Notes under the pieces: generated by a model
What the model was told of the DNA's origin: nothing
The model's input: the letters and a program-made list of their open reading frames with translations, nothing else
Databases searched by the model: none
In this document: one piece after another, positions 23,801-35,455 of the stretch
How positions within the stretch are numbered: the first letter of the stretch is position 1
Layout of the letters: each line of letters opens with the position of its first letter
Source of the DNA: Amphibalanus amphitrite
Lineage: Eukaryota; Arthropoda; Thecostraca; Balanomorpha; Balanidae
NCBI RefSeq assembly: GCF_019059575.1
Contig: NW_024881532.1
Coordinates: 930,001-994,000, forward strand
Direction of reading: 5' to 3'
Length of the DNA stretch: 64,000 nucleotides
Translations under genes and position numbers: made by a program

Positions 23801-25239
23801 CTGTCTATCTTACAGCGTCCACCGAGTCATATTTCCAACAATAGCAGTCCAGTCATAGTTCCGGTGATCCCCAGTTACCCAGTGGCCTCCTCCACCCTGC
23901 ATATGGCGCCGGTGACAGCTGTGCAGATGAATCATTCAGATGTACTCCCATAACGGTGACCATGTGCCGTATCGACAGGACATGAGGGCAGCATTTCTAC
24001 ACATGACCTCATCAAAACCAGACAATGCACGAAACGGTGTCGCATTTCCTCCAAACGTTGCCCGATATTTTCACAAGGATATTGGATTGAAGATTATTGT
24101 GATCTCGTACCTACAGTTGTAAGTAGTAAGTACCATTATGCTTGCCTTCATTCGCAGTTTACTCTGATACTGCGTAGCCCCTCACTCAGTTATTTCGCCT
24201 GCTCAGGCCCGGCCCATTCAACTTTGGGAAACGAGCGTTACTTTGAAACTTCTTGTATGCCTACCATACTGCCACTGTTCTCAAAGAGCCTTTTTTAGTA
24301 TTCTTTTGATTCCGCTTTGTTTGTTTTTAGTTTAAGCATTGATTCATTTTTTTTTTCTTTTAGGATCCCCTACTAAATATTCCTTCCATTTTCTCTTCGC
24401 TATGGATGTATGTAAAGTCTAGCATTGCTGTGGTCAAAATCCTCTATTTTCACGAGCCGGGGGTAACTATTTCCTGCATTTGCTTTGAAATCTTCAGCTG
24501 GCGAAGAAACGGATACGGGATATGTAATAACTTCAAAGCTTGCCGCAGAAATGTAGATTTTATCACTGCTGCTGGATTCTTTTAAAATCTTGTTGAATTT
24601 GAATGGGGCGATCGCATCACCACACCTGATTATCTGACAAAAGAGGAATAATGTTTAAGGTGTGCTTGATGCCCGCTGGCTTTTACTTTTCTTATCTTCG
24701 TTGGAAATTTAAATGTCAAGTAACTGTAGGACTAGTGCAATGTTGGGTTTTTAGATAGCTTGCTTTCTAACTTAAATGCGGTAGCTATAGCACCTTCTGT
24801 CCGCTCGAATTTAGGTACGATGATGTTTTACGAGGCTGCTAGTAACGTCATTTCATGCTGTCACGAACATAGTACCTACTGTGTTATGAACCCGGAACTT
24901 ACGATTTTTGATTAAATAAGTTATGAAATAGCCAACTCTGACATTAATGCCCACACTTTTTGCTGGAGAAAATGTTTTTGTTTTGCCAAGTGGCATACCG
25001 TATATTCAGTCATCGAATTCTACGGTATTTTCGTCCAACCATTACCGTCCGATGATCCATTCATAAACAGCTCACACTAGATGGACACCATTGCATCGAG
25101 CAAAACTAAACGTGACTTTCTGCATGTGTTGACACGGAAGCTTTTTTCTTGACTAATACACAACACCAAACAATGCAATGTTATATGTGTAAGTGGATTG
25201 GTGTGAGCCTCCACAATGCCTTGTCTCCGACAGGCTTTG
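23801..25239. other. Intergenic, nothing recognised
   Basis: AT-rich sequence without supported features. Confidence 0.4.
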
Positions 25240-25910
25240 AGGTCGTGCTGGGTGCACCCAGCCGACCAGCGCTGCAGTGGGGGGCTCGTGTCCGTCTCCA
25301 GTGACCCTGTCCATATCGGCCCCGAGTGCCCGCTTACCTCAGCAGTGGTCGGTCGCGGCGTCTGATCCTCCGCTAACACCGTCGGCAGCCGCCGCGCGCA
25401 GCGCCAAAAATCGGCGCGGCGGTCGGCCCGGCTCGCCACCGGAGAATGTCGGCGGCCGCGCGCGGAGGCCGCTTCCTCGGCAAATCGACAGGGCTGACGG
25501 AGGCCGCGGTTTGCGGCGGCGGCTCGGATGGGCGCACCACACACCTTGATCTCCTGACACGGCTGGGAGTGTTCCGACGCGTTATGGCCGCGGCCGGGGC
25601 CGGAGGTGACGGGGCTGGCGGCGCGCCGTCTGCCGTCGCCGCTCGACAAGTGTCGGTGTCGGCGGCAGGAGTCGACGCGACGCGCGCGAGAGAGGCGTCC
25701 GACGTCCTTTCACTGAGCTGGACAGCCACTGCCGAGTCCACACGGCCAGCGGCGTGAAAAGGAAGCTGCTGGACAGCGAGGTTCCCAGGGTTTCGGCCGG
25801 CGCGACGATTATGGGAACGTCGCCGTCCGCGACGGGCCATGTTGAGCGGCGGCGCAGTTTCTCCGGCGCGGGCCTGCGTGACGAACCGACAGTGAGAGCG
25901 GCGTTGGGTA
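25240..25910. promoter_or_regulatory. GC/CpG-rich island
   Basis: Dense GC and CpG across ~25,250-25,910, with mutually overlapping Ala/Arg/Pro-rich frames on both strands. It resembles the other GC islands and may be a promoter or 5-prime exon, but no exon can be supported. Confidence 0.25.
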
Positions 25911-27119
25911 ACGAGTCATGAGCTCCGCGGATGGCCCTGCTGGGAATGCGCCATCAGGTGTGTCGGAACACCCACCGCATCAGCCTTCATTACGTGCATG
26001 GCTCACACAACATTCTTACCGTCTAAGATGGTGTGGTTTATCTTTTCAGAACACTATAGCTACGCAAATTTCGTCTGATATCCGCAGTATGCATGGTTGC
26101 CATTTTTTATCATGCAGGTGATTCTGTCAATGCTCATCGTCAGCCGGGGTGGTGTCACCTTCTAATGCTTGCTTACGATTGCTCAGGACATGAAGCGTAA
26201 GATATTTATGTTCAAGCTCTGCCCCTTCTAATCGCTCGATTTCCTGGTCAAGTCCATTAATTTACCAAATTGTACACACTAGACCATTACAAAAACTTGT
26301 GTATTATGTGTGTCATCATATGCATAATATTATTATATGATATACCTGATGGCATGTAATTGATAATCCATTGTCTTTTTAGTTGGTCATAAGGGATATC
26401 ATTTTCGAGCGTCACCGGCCCCTACGACTTGTATTTTTTACCCTTCTCTGAGTTTTAAGAGAATGAACTCTTGTTTGCCGCTTTAATGGCTATCATGCTT
26501 TAGATAAAAAAAAAGAATTCGTGGTTCTCGCATGTTTTTGTGGTGACTCGAAAGCTAAATTAAGACGTTTACGAGCACTCAATACCCAAGGAATAGCAAA
26601 TTTAATTTTACCGAGTGATTTATGGCCGATTGAAAATATGACACATACCATAGACTTGTGTTCTGACGCAGCTTTGGCTCTTTTCAAAAGAACAGGCCGT
26701 GCTATTCTGGCAAAAATAGCAGTAGATACTCTACGGTCATCTGAGTTTTCCGTCAATAACCCCCGATCCAATTAAGCTGGCGATTCGAAAAAAACTGCAG
26801 CCACTAGTCGCTGGACCTAGGACGACCTATGGAAAAGAATGTTAGCTGATGTGACCTCCTTCGACCAGCTTTGTTAAGCGAGTGGCCTTATCCTGACCAA
26901 CGACCCAAACCTGAGGTTAGCACCTACGGTAATCTCGCCCAAGCAATCATTCGACGCCCCTGAACATGACAAACATGATGGTGCTAAAGTCACGGCCCTG
27001 TGACTATTTTTGGCGAATATTTTCACCAAAGACCGAACCCTATCTTTGGGCACTTCCTGAGCCTTGCAAAGTACTTAGGAATGCAAGAAGCTCATTTTTA
27101 AAGACAGAAATTGAGATAA
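25911..27119. other. Intergenic, nothing recognised
   Basis: Two complementary frames are open at 26,493-26,775 (84 and 92 codons). I recognise neither and cannot choose between them. Otherwise nothing is supported. Confidence 0.3.
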
Positions 27120-27729
27120 TGGCAAATGGTTAGTTTTATCAGAGATGATGTCTTTAAGCATTTAGACCAGGTCGGGTCAGGTCAGGTCAGGTCAACCGGT
27201 AGGGGTCGTGACGGGTATTCGTAATACGTGTCAACCGCCTCTGACAGCTTCGTAACATGTTACGAAGGCACCAAAACTACTTCGTAAATGTTCAAATGGT
27301 TGCTAAATTCGAAATCAGCTCCAAAAACTAGTCTAGAAACATGTAAAACTCGAAAAAGTGAACCGAGGTCACCAAAGGTCAATGACCTGACCTGACCTTC
27401 AGGTGACCTTGACACCCACCCAAATGCATGGGAGCAACATCAAATCACATGTTTGAACGTTTGAAACCACGAAAAGCTTGCAAACGCGCGGCTAATGCGA
27501 GCCGACATACGCCGAATCGCGATTCCGGCCAAACATAGTCTCGGAAAAGAGGTCACAGGTCAAAGGTCATTTGGGTCAGGGTCATGAAATTTAAGGTTAG
27601 GTGTAAAATTGATCAATGCGAGGGTACTGAAAGTTTCGTCGTGATCGGCCGCTTTTTACGCGAGTTATTCGCGAAAAACCTTAGGGGGGGGGGGTTGCAT
27701 CAACCCCCCCCCTGTGCCGGCGAGGGTTA
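27120..27729 (+). mobile_element. TTAA-family element, truncated copy
   Basis: This segment aligns, in the same orientation, with the second half of the element at 36,893-38,648: it shares the TCAGGTCAGGTCAACC block, CAACCGCCTCTGA, GTAACATGTTACGAAG, the TGACCTGACCTGACCTTCAGG block and the right end. It ends in the subterminal hairpin (G-run, TTGCATCAA, C-run) and GGCGAGGG|TTAT. The first ~300 bases of a full copy, including the left inverted end, are missing. It forms a large inverted repeat with the neighbouring copy at 27,838-28,732. Confidence 0.85.
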
Positions 27730-28410
27730 TGCTGACTAAAACTGGCTTTTTTAGAGCAATTTTGTAAACTCAGTGATGCTGCTAGAACACTTGCTTATTG
27801 AGCTCCAATTATTTTTCAGCGTTGTGAAAGTTTGTATCATATCCCTCGCATGTGTAGGGGGGGGTCGGATGGACCCCCCCATGGTTTTTCGCGAATAACT
27901 CGCGTAAAAAGCGGCCGAGCGCGACGAAACTTTCAGTACCCTCGCATTGATCAATTTTACACCTACCCTGAAAATTTCATGACCCTGACCCAAATGACCT
28001 TTGACCTGTGACCTCTTTTCCGAGACCATGTTTGGCCGGAATCGCGATTTCGCGTATGTCGGCTCGCACTAGCCGCGTGTTTGCAAGCTTTTCGTGGTTT
28101 CAAACGTTCAAACATGTGATTTGATGTTACTCCCGTGTGTGTCAAGGTCACCTGAAGGTCAGGTCAGGTCATTGACCTTTGGTGACCTCGGGTGACCTCG
28201 GGTCACTTTTTCGAGTTTTACATGTTTCTAGGCTAGTTTTTGGAGCTGAATTCGAATTTAGCAACCATTTGAACATTTACGAAGTAGTTTTGGTGACTTC
28301 GTAACATGTTACGAAGCTGTCAGAGGCGGTTGACACGTACTACGAATACCCGTCACGACGCCTACTGGTTGACCTGACCTGACCTGACCCGACCTGGTCT
28401 AAATGCTTCA
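27160..28410. repeat. Large inverted repeat (~560-bp arms, ~125-bp spacer)
   Basis: The truncated TTAA-family copy (27,160-27,729) and the adjacent inverted copy (27,857-28,410) are reverse complements over almost their whole length with scattered differences. They are separated by ~125 bases of unrelated DNA. A transcript across the region could fold into a long double-stranded stem. Confidence 0.85.
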
Positions 28411-28732
28411 AGACATCATCTGTGATCAAAACTAACACGATATTCGTGATCAGCACCCCGAAAAACCCCTTAGCAGCCACACTTTACGACTTTCTAACAG
28501 GTCCCGATTTTCCCGACTTTGGGTCATTGACCTGACCTGGAAGGTCAACCAATGACCTAGGACCTTAAAATTGGGTATCATCGGCTTCCTCTCGTCACGG
28601 GCAACACGCTCGTTTTTTCCGCGAAGCTCTAGCTCGATCAGGGGCCAAACGGCAAGGGGGGGGGTCCAACCGACCCCCCCCCCCCCTACACATTAGAAGC
28701 TGGCAAACGCCGCACACATGCGAGGGATATAG
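27838..28732 (-). mobile_element. TTAA-family element with ATAT flanks, inverted
   Basis: Ends are CCCTCGCATGTGT at the left and ACACATGCGAGGG at the right, a 13-bp inverted repeat, each flanked by ATAT instead of the usual TTAA. G-run/C-run hairpins lie inside both ends (27,856-27,880 and 28,659-28,687). The interior matches the copies at 27.1 and 36.9 kb in reverse orientation: TGACCTGACCTGACC blocks, CTTCGTAACATGTTACGAAG and AGGTCATTGACC. No transposase is present. Confidence 0.85.
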
Positions 28733-28790
28733 TACATTTTTGCAGCTAGTTTTTTTTTGCGCATGGCAATGAATAGTTTTTATGCCTATA

Positions 28791-29552
28791 TACAGTAGAA
28801 TCCGCTTAATAAATCCTCGGATCCAGCCGCTTATTGTGGCCGCTTGAGCTGTTCACGGATTTTCCCCATAGATACCCATAGTTTAGGCATAAATCCGCTT
28901 AATAAATTCACGCACTTTGCTGAATAAAGCCACTTGGGAGTTTCGAAGTCCGTAGTGACGTCTCCCCACTCGAAATGTGGCATCCAACCCGCTCCCAAAG
29001 AACCGCTCTGGAGCAGCGGTCTGCAGCAATCGGAGCTCTAAAAGTAGCAGTTCAGGGCTATAAAGAGCGCAATCAACATGCACCTCAAAGAAATGTTCCC
29101 GGCAAAGCACGCACGCTCGGCTGTTCCGCGTTGGCATAGCAGGCGTGACTGGGAGTGATCGTGGATGGATATGTTAACTTAATTGGTGTGATAGCTGAGC
29201 AGTGTGGGCTGGTCACTTTCCGGTGCATTTCTACGGTCGAAGTTTGAGGGGATGTCAAACCCTGAAACGCACGCCTTTATAGATTATGCTGCATTACGAA
29301 AGTCAAATTATTGGAGGTCCGAACCTCCACGACTCCACCGGTGGCGGAGCCCCTGGTCACTTTTAAATTGGAATAAGTAATTGGCAATGCGGGAATGCCA
29401 GCCTATACGCTTGTATTGCGGGGGAACGGAACGTGCAGTTGCAATACATGCTTTTTGAATGAAAATAACTGACTCCGGTTAATGTAGCCACCGCTCAATA
29501 AATCCAAATCACCTTGCCACCAAGGTGGATTTACAAAGCGATTTCCACTGTA
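28791..29552. mobile_element. Non-autonomous pogo/Tc1-like element
   Basis: TA|CAGTAGAATCCGCTTAATAA at the left (28,791) and TTTACAAAGCGATTTCCACTG|TA at the right (ending 29,552) are inverted with 19 of 24 positions matching. TA on both sides fits the TA target duplication of the Tc1/mariner/pogo group, and CAGTnGAAnnnCGCTT ends are pogo/Tigger-like. The ~760-bp interior repeats CCGCTTAATAAATTC and CCGCTCAATAAATCC words near both ends and encodes no recognisable transposase. Confidence 0.75.
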
Positions 29553-30892
29553 TTCACATTTAAGGCATCGTGATTCATGTACAGCCCTCTGCAAACTGCG
29601 TGGTAGGTATTCTTTTTTTCGATAAAACCGAGAATAACGCGAATACTTTGCTATCGGTCACTCGGAAATCGTAACAGCAAGACGCGCGAGACTCCGCACC
29701 TGAGATTGGCATTATCATCGTATTCATTTTCTATCCAGTTTGGCAACAAAACCCAAAAGTTTATATTCGCCCCCAAAACAAACTTGCATTTTGTTGCCAC
29801 ACAAGGCGTATACTTTGTTTAGTGATAGATCCAATCGAAGGGGTGGAGCATGGCGCAACTCAACAACTGTTTAACCATATTGCAATGAGTTCCGACCGAC
29901 TGATAACATAGCCTTTGAGTTATTATCGGTTTTGTCCAAAAAAGAATACCCCGGACCACGCAGTCTGCTCACTGCTGAGGGCTGTACTACATCTCTGAAA
30001 CGTTTTGGAGAGTGTTGGTAAATGCTTTGTTTGCAGGTACTTAGGAGATAGGTCTATAACATTATCAGATTTGCTGATGATTTGTTCTCATCTAACAGCT
30101 GCAGAAGAATAAAACACATGCAAAAATCAATTTAAATTTGATTTATAAATACTTGAGTTAATTTGAATAATAAATGACAAATGATAACTTCAATAAATTC
30201 AAATAAAAATGTAAGTGCATGAGTTTCTTAGTATGCCTTTTAAGTTCTTTATTGTCTTCGAATAGTATCATTGGCCCGGAAATATGTACACACAATTCGT
30301 CAGCAACTTAGGAGATATAGTGAATTGCCAAGTTTGACTACTGCGCCGCTTACAATAGACGTTGAGCATTGTGCAACCGTACCACAAATGATAAAATACA
30401 GTGAATTATGCTAGCTACGCTAGCTGCTTGAATGCGTCTGGCAATTATTCATACGACTGAAAAGATATGTGTATGCCAACTTACCAACTGTAAATAGAAC
30501 AGGGAAACATTGCGTCACTTCCGAGTTACTTCGACGCTGTTTAACGGTCGATCTCGGAGCTGCTCAAGTCACCATACTGGCACGTACGTACGTATTTGGC
30601 ATAAATGCCTGTCAGTCTTTGTGTGACTGGTCGTAGTTATTTTCATATTAGGTACTGCTGTGACCTGAACACTGGGAGACCGGGACAAAGTAAAAACTCT
30701 TACTTTTTCTATGTCAAGGCTTCATTTTTAAATTTGGAAAGATACTTCCTATGCCAGTATGATCCCCATTAATTTGCCTTTCATTTTAACTTCATTTCAT
30801 TTCTAAAGGCGTTCACAGCTAGAAGATAGTGGTTACGTTTCCATGGCACAAGCTAAGCCGATTTTGAAAAATGGATTTGCTCCATCATAGCA
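29553..30892. other. AT-rich intergenic DNA
   Basis: No gene supported. Part (30,110-30,215) is a run of AAATTTGA / AATAAAT words, a simple AT-rich stretch. Confidence 0.4.
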
Positions 30893-30952
30893 TTAACCCG
30901 CGCCCCACTGGGGTCTGCGTATAACACGCCCTACTGGGGGGGGGGGGGGGGG

Positions 30953-31816
30953 CAGGGTTGGCATTTTTGCCGGCAAAAACTAGTTTTTGCCATTTGCCGG
31001 TTTAAACCGGTTTTAACCGGCATAAAGTGGCAAAAACTGGCAAAAACTAAAACAGTCAAAACGCTATGCCTCTACATGCGTTTGAGCAGGACACGTTTAA
31101 AGTAGGATTCAGTCAATACAATATGCTTTCAAACAGAAGTGGTATCTTGACCATTTTAGTGTTAAATAGTTCCGTGAGTCCTCTATAATTAACCAATAAG
31201 GCGCCTTTTTGGTGAGACAAATGAGAAAGTGCGCCGGCGGGCGGCGAGTATTGAAGAAGTGGGAAAGGGCATCTGCCACTGACTTGTGCACCGGACCCTA
31301 CGAACCGGTTCCTAACAGTGTCAGTGCCAAATTTGTGCTTAGTCGACGTAGCCGTTCTCCCAATCTGGAAGCGTCACCCCGCACGTGCGCACGTGCAAAA
31401 TGGACCCCGACCGACTATGCACGACACCCTACTAATCAGTCCCTAACGGTGTCCCAATTTGAGCGCAATCGACCCAGCCATTCTCGAGGTCTGGTCGGAA
31501 ACGACTCCTGCATATGCTCATGTGCAGAAGCACACCAACAGCGATGCATGAAAGTGCACTTCCCGGTGGACATCTATTGACTACCGACAGACATTTTAAG
31601 CAGCGGTAAACTAGCGAGACAATGCTTACTGGGTCCCAATGACAGACATGACTTTGTACATTTCAACCGATTGCTTTTTAGGCAAACAACGCAGTTTTGG
31701 CTACTTGAGTTTTTGCCAGTTTCTGCCAGTTTTTGCCACCATGGTTTCTGCCAGCCGGTTTAAACCGGTTAAAACCACTGGCAACAACCAGTTTTTGCCA
31801 CCCTCTGCCAACCCTG
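30953..31816. mobile_element. hAT-like non-autonomous element nested in the TTAA element
   Basis: Ends CAGGGTTGGCA and TGCCAACCCTG are perfectly inverted, and CAGGG...CCCTG tips with 8-bp target duplications are typical of the hAT superfamily. The flanks are G-runs on both sides, compatible with a GGGGGGGG duplication but not diagnostic. Subterminal GTTTTTGCC / GGCAAAAAC words and CCGGTTTAAACCGG palindromes (31,009 and 31,756) repeat near both ends. A diverged piece of the CACGTG element lies inside (31,278-31,530). No transposase. Confidence 0.8.
31278..31530. repeat. Diverged CACGTG-element fragment inside the hAT-like element
   Basis: Two degenerate units in the same orientation as copies 2 and 3 can be followed: ACTGACTTGTGCAC, AACCGGTTCCTAAC, TAGCCGTTCTC, the palindrome GCACGTGCGCACGTGC (~31,381-31,396), then CACCCTACTAATCAGTCCC and CCATTCTCGAGGTCTGG. 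It was apparently carried within the hAT-like element when that inserted. Confidence 0.75.
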
Positions 31817-32985
31817 GGGGGGGGGGCTATTCATAGCCCCCCCCCCTCCTAACTCCGAAACTACTGGGCCGATCGTCAAAATTCAAACGGCGTCTGATAG
31901 CCCCGGAAAAACTGTCGAGCGAAACCTAATTTCATTGACTTCGAGGTCACCGATGACGTCACAGGTCAGGTCAAAGTAAAAATTATTAGCATTTTGGCTT
32001 GTTCACGTTTTGGGCTCTGGCCGCCGTCTTACAAGACAGATCAGGCTCATTTTTGGTTCACACACTCGTAAACAGATGCTCTAGATACCCTGAGGGTACC
32101 AAACTTGTACTTTGATTTTCAGTTCAAGGTCAGGTCATCACAGGTCACGAAAATATTATATCATGCGTCGGTCACGTGACACATGTTTTATGGTCCATTT
32201 AGGCCAAAGATTTCGAATTTGATGTCGTCTGTGTCATTCGAGGTCATTTTGAGTCGAATTTAGCTTAGGGTCAGGTCACTTTCAGGTCAAAAAAGGTCAA
32301 ATTTTGAAGTTAAAATTTTTCAACAAAAAAGGTGTCCATTGGATGCAGTTTGAGCTCAGGAACATGATGGTGCTATTTATATTGGCGTACGATGTCAAAT
32401 ACGTGCTGAAAAATTGATTTGAAAAATTAATAATTGTGAATTTTTTGCAATAATGCGTATAACTTGGCCATTTTTGAAGATATTTAGCTAAAACTTGCTA
32501 GAGTTAGTCATAATAACGCGTTCTATCACATATATTCCGGTTTTTTCGAAGGGTCAAAAACTTTTTGAAAAAAATGTAAAAATGTAAATTTTGAATTTCA
32601 TTGTATAAAATTTTCAAAATTATCAAAATTTCGAAAATCCGAGATAGCAGTTTGATAGCGCAGTCTATTCTGAGTCCTCTCATGCAAAGAAATTGGATCT
32701 AGCTTAAAAACTGAGCCCTTGGGAACGATTGCCGTGGTTCAATGTTTTGCGTCGAAATCGGCCGAACATGACGTCACTCTGACGTCATTTCCGACCTATG
32801 GTAGCTACGAAATTCAAATTTTGACACAAGGTGTCAAATTGATGCAGCCGAAGGTACTGAAAGTTTGGCGTCGATACGTCAAGCGGTTTGGAAGTTATTG
32901 CAGAAAAACGGGAGGGGGGGGCTATAAATAGCCCCCCCAGTGGGGCGCGGGTTAAGGTGTAATTTAAAAATGTAAGTATAAGACC

Positions 32986-33688
32986 AGTATAACGCCTTTT
33001 GGGGCGACTAACGGAGCGAGCGAGAGGGTGGGCCTTGCACGTGCGAAATTTCGAAGGGGTACCTCCAGCTGACTTGTGCACGGCACCCTACTAACCGGTC
33101 TCTAGCGATGTGCCAAATTTGAGCACAATCGGCCCAGCCGTTCTCCAGATCTGGAAGCGGCACCCTGCACGTGCGCACGTGCAAAATGGGTCCCAACTGA
33201 CTTGTTCACGGCACCCTAGTAACTGGTCCCTAATCGTGTACCAAATTTGAGCGCCATCGGTCCAGCCGTTCTCGAGATCTGGAAACGACCCCCGCACGTG
33301 CGCACGTGCAGCAGCACCCCAACTCTGGCACATGGATATGCAGTGCCTAGTGGGTGCCTACCTACATGCCAACTTTCAGCGCAATCGGCCAAGTAGTTAC
33401 CGAGATATTGCAACAATTACAAAACTGACACCTCTTCGTTTTGCACGTGGCACGTGCATAAGGGGTCACCCAAATGCATCGGGAATAGTCCAATACTTGG
33501 TAGAAGGAATGAAGCTACCCTACAAAAATTACCGCGTGTAAATCGGTCAAGTGGTTGCTGAGATATAAGCCTCGCAAAAGCGTCCGCACGGCCGGCCGGC
33601 CGGCCGGCCGGCCGGCCGGCCGGCCGCTCATACTCAGAAATTTCCGTTATTCTACGTAAGACTCCGCTCGCTTCGCTCGCTCCGTAAT
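32986..33688. mobile_element. Modular CACGTG-repeat element, copy 2 (inverted)
   Basis: Begins AGTATAACGCCTTTTGGGGC and ends CTCGCTTCGCTCGCTCCGTAAT. It is close to identical to copies 1 and 3 over most of its length, in the orientation opposite to copy 1. It differs by an expanded CGGC tract (33,589-33,626). It starts only ~30 bp after the TTAA element ends. Confidence 0.9.
33589..33626. repeat. (CGGC)n tetranucleotide microsatellite
   Basis: About nine CGGC units. The same site has ~2 units in copy 1 (near 21,306) and ~4 in copy 3 (near 51,294), so the tract has expanded in this copy. Confidence 0.95.
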
Positions 33689-34312
33689 TAGGTGCTAGCT
33701 AAAACCATATATACGCTCATTTTTTGCATAAGATAAATAGTTTCCGAGAAAAACACACGTGAAATTTCGCTAAATCGATTTAGACGTGTCATGGAAACGT
33801 AGTGATTGGCTGAATTTTAAATCTATGCATTTTGTCCACTTTGCCCCTATATACTCCGTGGCAAAGCGAACACTGACGACGTCTTTGCCCCGATATAAGA
33901 AACAGGATAGTCGCCTCATGTACGACTTCAGTTTCTGATGGTTACAAGGCTTAAACGAGGATGGATGTTTTTTTTTGTCATCTTCCCACAGGTAAACAAT
34001 GCAAAGGCATTCATGCAAAAACCTTTAATTGCATTTTTTGGTAACTCATGTAACCGAAAGAAGGCCGACGTTTTGATATCAATAACCTTTGTTATCCAAG
34101 TGGAAACAACTTAGGTACGGCATTGGGAGCTGCCCACTATGCCCCACGCAAACCGTCAGACTTAAAAATTTCCAGCTCAGCTATTGTGGCGAAACGCAAC
34201 AAAATTGGCAATATGCACGATAACCTCACCAAGATTGCTTGAAACGCACAATGCATGAATAAGAACGCTTCAATTAAATAAACATCCGAACGGTTATGGA
34301 TTAAAATAACAT
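33689..34312. other. Intergenic, nothing recognised
   Basis: AT-leaning DNA between two transposons; no supported gene. Confidence 0.4.
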
Positions 34313-35225
34313 TTAACCCTCGCCCGTAAACGGTGTTTTGCCACCTTCGCCCATGCAGGGGGGTTGGTTCGACCCCCCTGGCGTTTGAAAACGGAGCGTC
34401 GTAGAGCTTAGTGGAAAAACCCAACGGATTGCTCTCAACGAGATCTCGCGATTGGTGGTATATTTTTGGTCCTAGGTCAACATTTGACCTACTTATGACC
34501 GGTCAAAGGTCAAATTTTCGGAAAAATCTAATTTTTTCAGGTTTCCGTGCCGATTGCGGCAAAACGGTAAGAGATATCGACTTGAAACCTTCACTATCGT
34601 GATCCTTGATCAATTCTCTATCGTTTGGTGTGTATTTCGATGTCATAACTCTAAAAATGATGCGTTGGGAGCATCGGAAGTCTGCAAGGTCATTTGTGCA
34701 TTGGGCCACGTCAGGCGTGTGACGTCACTGACCTGACCCTGACCCAAAATGAACTACAAGAAACAACCGGCGATGCCTGAAATGGATAGCAAATTCGAAT
34801 TCAGGGCATCAAAATACCCCGAAAAGGCATACAAGTGCAAAAAGTCATTAAGGTCAACCGAGGTCACTGACCTTACCTTGACCTTTAGTAACCTTCAAAA
34901 TGTCAACGGACAATGTGCTAATGTCAAATCAGCCAGTTGTGATTCTAAAACAATCCATCAGTGTGTCAGGTCAGTCGGCATTTATACCAATGTGAAGCAA
35001 TCTCCAATTTATCGTAAATCTGGCCGGAGGTTGTTCCCTTTATGACGTCATAACTCCGTGACCTGACAGGGCCTTGACAAAAAAAAAAACCAAAAGTTGC
35101 GCAAAGGATGCCCCAGGGGGTACTGAAAATTTGAGCAGGCTATCTGAAACGGTTCGGCGTATAGCTAAGAAAAACCTCAGGGGGGGGGGTGCACCAACCT
35201 CGCCCCCTACATGGGCGAGGGTTAA
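34313..35225. mobile_element. TTAA-family (piggyBac-like, non-autonomous) element
   Basis: TTAA|CCCTCGCCCGTAAACGG at the left and ACATGGGCGAGGG|TTAA at the right; the outer CCCTCGCCC is exactly inverted. The left hairpin is GGGGGGTTGGTTCGACCCCCC (34,359-34,380 region); at the right a G-run and C-run flank TGCACCAACCTCG. The interior has AGGTCAACATTTGACC, GGTCAAAGGTCAAA and other half-sites. Just before the right hairpin it has the family-wide GGTACTGAAAnTTTG segment. No protein is encoded. Confidence 0.9.
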
Positions 35226-35455
35226 AAGCGTAAGAGTAGTTAATAACCTGAGAAGAAATGCCTTTCCGTCTGTTACGGAACAATGCCGAGGGGTCGGAAA
35301 CCCCGGTGTGGCTCATTCAGAGAAGGGAACTATAATTGGCAACCAAATACTGAAGTTGACGCCATGGCGCGATCACGACCGCCGCAGTTGTGAGCCGGCT
35401 AAAAAGCGGAGTGTCCACTTTGCGCCGGCTGGTCACTTGGCCCCGGTCTCCCCCA
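35226..35455. other. Short spacer, nothing recognised
   Basis: GC-moderate DNA between the TTAA element and the next minisatellite. Confidence 0.4.

Larger units (their letters stand above)
30893..32955. mobile_element. TTAA-family (piggyBac-like, non-autonomous) element with nested hAT-like insertion
   Basis: TTAA|CCCGCGCCCCACTGGGG at the left and CCCAGTGGGGCGCGGG|TTAA at the right form an inverted repeat with TTAA at both sides. piggyBac-superfamily elements have TTAA duplications and CCC...GGG tips, which is the basis for the assignment. A G-run hairpin with loop CTATTCATAG (after the nested insert, ~31,816-31,850) is mirrored at the right by loop CTATAAATAG (~32,914-32,939). Many AGGTCA sites lie at 31,945-32,300. 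Without the insert the element is ~1.2 kb. No transposase. Confidence 0.9.
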
